A stretch of DNA of 8,011 nt from Bacteroidales bacterium (lineage in GTDB: Bacteria > Bacteroidota > Bacteroidia > Bacteroidales > UBA7960): NCBI GenBank assembly GCA_007130545.1, contig SLSG01000293.1, forward strand, positions 1 to 8,011, written 5' to 3'. Of this stretch, positions 6,984-8,011 are shown piece by piece (the stretch's first letter is position 1; each line of letters begins with the position of its first letter). Position numbers and translations under genes: made by a program. The notes below the pieces were generated by a model. It saw only the letters and a list, made by a program, of their open reading frames with translations, ran no database searches and was not told the DNA's origin.

Positions 6984-7018
6984 CAATTTACGTTTTTTTG
7001 TCGTGCCTTCGATCAAAA
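6984..7018 (-). promoter_or_regulatory. Possible Bacteroidota-type promoter for the leftward gene cluster
   Basis: In the 102-nt divergent intergenic region the minus strand shows TTTTG (7018-7014), a 23-nt spacer, then TAAATTG (6990-6984), about 24 nt before the permease ATG. The Bacteroidota consensus is TTTG, a spacer of about 19-21 nt, then TAnnTTTG. The second element has one mismatch and the spacer is slightly long, so this is only a weak candidate. For the rightward hydrolase gene, T-rich stretches at 6993-7000 and 7021-7027 could contain a promoter, but no element there matches well. Confidence 0.25.
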
Positions 7019-7061
7019 CCCTTTTTGGATTGTTTACCCTGTCAAGCAAAAACCCAAACCG

Positions 7062-7961
7062 ATGAATCTTAAACCCATGAACCCCACAAAAAACCTTGTA
7101 TTCCTGTTCATTTTTCTGCCTCTCATTGCCAATGCACAGCGCGACTGGGCAGCCATGACCGTGGAGACCACTGAGCTGGCGCCGGGCATCCACCGACTCT
7201 TTGTCGGGGGGAGCGTTTCGGTCATCGCATTTACCGGCGAGGAAGGCGTGTTGCTCATTGACGCGGCCTACGAGCAGACTGTTCCCCAGTTGAAGGCGGC
7301 CGTCGGAGCGCTTTCGGACAAACCCCTGCGGTATGTCGTGAACACCCATATCCACGGGGACCATACCGGGGGCAACCTGGGACTTGGTGAGGGGGTCGAC
7401 ATCATTTCCCATCATTCCGTGAAGGACTATCTTGGGACAGAACGTACCCAGGGCGAACGGGTCATCCCTGCCTTCCCGGTGCATGCAAGGCCAAATATCA
7501 CATTCTCCCATGAGCTGGACCTTGAGTTCAACGGGCAGACCCTGCAGATGCTGCACCTTCCGGAAGGCCATACCAAGGGCGACATTATCATTTATTTCCA
7601 GGAAGGGAATGTGCTGGTGATGGGTGACCTGCTCTTTGCTGATAACTTCCCGTTTGTGGATGTATCCAACGGGGGCCATCCCTTCGGCTACCTGGAGAAC
7701 CTGGAATGGATCATTGCCAATTACCCTGCCGATGCGGTCATCAGCGGGGGGCACGGTCCGGTGTATACGATGGATGAGCTGGCAGCCTGGCGGCAGACCC
7801 TGGTAGAGACTGTGGAGGTCGTGCATGAGGCCAAACGCCAGGGACTTTCTGCCGAAGAGATGAAGGAGGCCAGGATTCTTGAGCCCTGGGCGGATATGGG
7901 GCGTTTCTTTATCACGGAGGATCGCTGGATTGATACGCTGTACCCGTTTTTACCTCTTTAG
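7062..7961 (+). CDS. Exported metallo-beta-lactamase-fold hydrolase
   Basis: Translated from ATG 7062 the product has 299 residues: an N-terminal signal peptide (basic start, core LVFLFIFLPLI, likely cleavage ANA|Q after residue 25) and one metallo-beta-lactamase domain. All metal ligands expected for a two-zinc site are visible: HIHGDH at 96-101 (His96, His98, Asp100, His101), His170 in PEGHTKGD, Asp189 in LVMGDLLF, and His231 in SGGHGP. The bridging Asp189, rather than Cys, matches the glyoxalase II/COG0491 type more than classical B1 beta-lactamases. A periplasmic hydrolase of a thioester, lactone or other ester/amide is likely; the substrate is unknown. ATG 7077 is an equally plausible start (MNPTKNLVFL), whereas the GTG at 6981 would place about 27 non-signal-like residues ahead of the signal peptide. 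It is divergent from the ABC/sugar cluster, with no evidence of a shared role. Confidence 0.9.
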   Translation: MNLKPMNPTKNLVFLFIFLPLIANAQRDWAAMTVETTELAPGIHRLFVGGSVSVIAFTGEEGVLLIDAAYEQTVPQLKAAVGALSDKPLRYVVNTHIHGDHTGGNLGLGEGVDIISHHSVKDYLGTERTQGERVIPAFPVHARPNITFSHELDLEFNGQTLQMLHLPEGHTKGDIIIYFQEGNVLVMGDLLFADNFPFVDVSNGGHPFGYLENLEWIIANYPADAVISGGHGPVYTMDELAAWRQTLVETVEVVHEAKRQGLSAEEMKEARILEPWADMGRFFITEDRWIDTLYPFLPL

Positions 7962-7980
7962 CCCATCAGGATCGCTTCAG

Positions 7981-8011
7981 CTCCGCCGGACCGCGACACA
8001 TCTCCGCCGGA
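7981..8011. repeat. Short direct repeat at the right window edge
   Basis: The 10-mer CTCCGCCGGA occurs at 7981-7990 and again at 8002-8011, with an 11-nt spacer (a period of 21), just downstream of the hydrolase stop. The second copy ends exactly at the window edge, so it is not possible to see whether this is the beginning of a longer tandem array or chance in GC-rich DNA. No inverted-repeat terminator is apparent here. Confidence 0.4.

Noticed and set aside
6981..7061. GTG at 6981 as the hydrolase start
   Set aside because: It would put about 27 residues, including charged and aromatic ones, ahead of an otherwise ordinary signal peptide; ATG 7062 or 7077 fits export better.
6960..7826. Upstream 289-codon extension of the ABC permease frame on the minus strand
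   Set aside because: It lies antisense to the metallo-hydrolase gene, is not membrane-like, and shows no family resemblance; the sense strand carries complete metal-binding motifs and a signal peptide. The openness is a by-product of GC-rich codon use.

Overview
The window looks like a chromosomal segment of a Bacteroidota bacterium with fairly high GC content (inference). Three things point there: two lipoprotein-type export signals on carbohydrate-active proteins, a GH109-like oxidoreductase next to a DUF1080 protein and a FucP/NagP-type sugar permease, and a large ABC permease resembling a Bacteroidota family (DUF5687-like). Shine-Dalgarno sequences are mostly absent, as is usual in that phylum.

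Layout: seven genes, the last one cut by the window edge, run leftward on the minus strand from about 6959 to 1. In transcription order they are an ABC-2-like membrane permease (5475-6959), its ATPase (4763-5473), an MFS sugar/proton symporter (3415-4692), an APH-fold sugar kinase resembling N-acetylhexosamine 1-kinase (2242-3357), a GH109-like NAD-dependent glycosidase/oxidoreductase lipoprotein (830-2245), a DUF1080 (3-keto-glycoside hydrolase-type) lipoprotein (135-806), and the start of an unidentified gene (1-121). Gaps are 1, 70, 57, -4, 23 and 13 nt, so the last five genes, or all seven, may be one operon. An exported metallo-beta-lactamase-fold hydrolase (7062-7961) is divergently transcribed on the plus strand across a 102-nt intergenic region.

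Likely joint function (inference): the two lipoproteins act on amino-sugar-containing glycosides outside the inner membrane by NAD-dependent and/or 3-keto chemistry, the MFS permease imports the released sugar, and the kinase phosphorylates it at C1. The ABC pair may be an independent module sharing the transcription unit.

The most unusual structure is at 3361-3456: four copies of a 24-bp tandem repeat straddle the end of the permease gene. Permease and kinase are in the same reading frame and are separated by one TGA. That TGA lies at a repeat position that is CGA (Arg) in the other three copies. The pair therefore looks like a permease-linker-kinase fusion split by one C-to-T change, or a readthrough/reinitiation arrangement.
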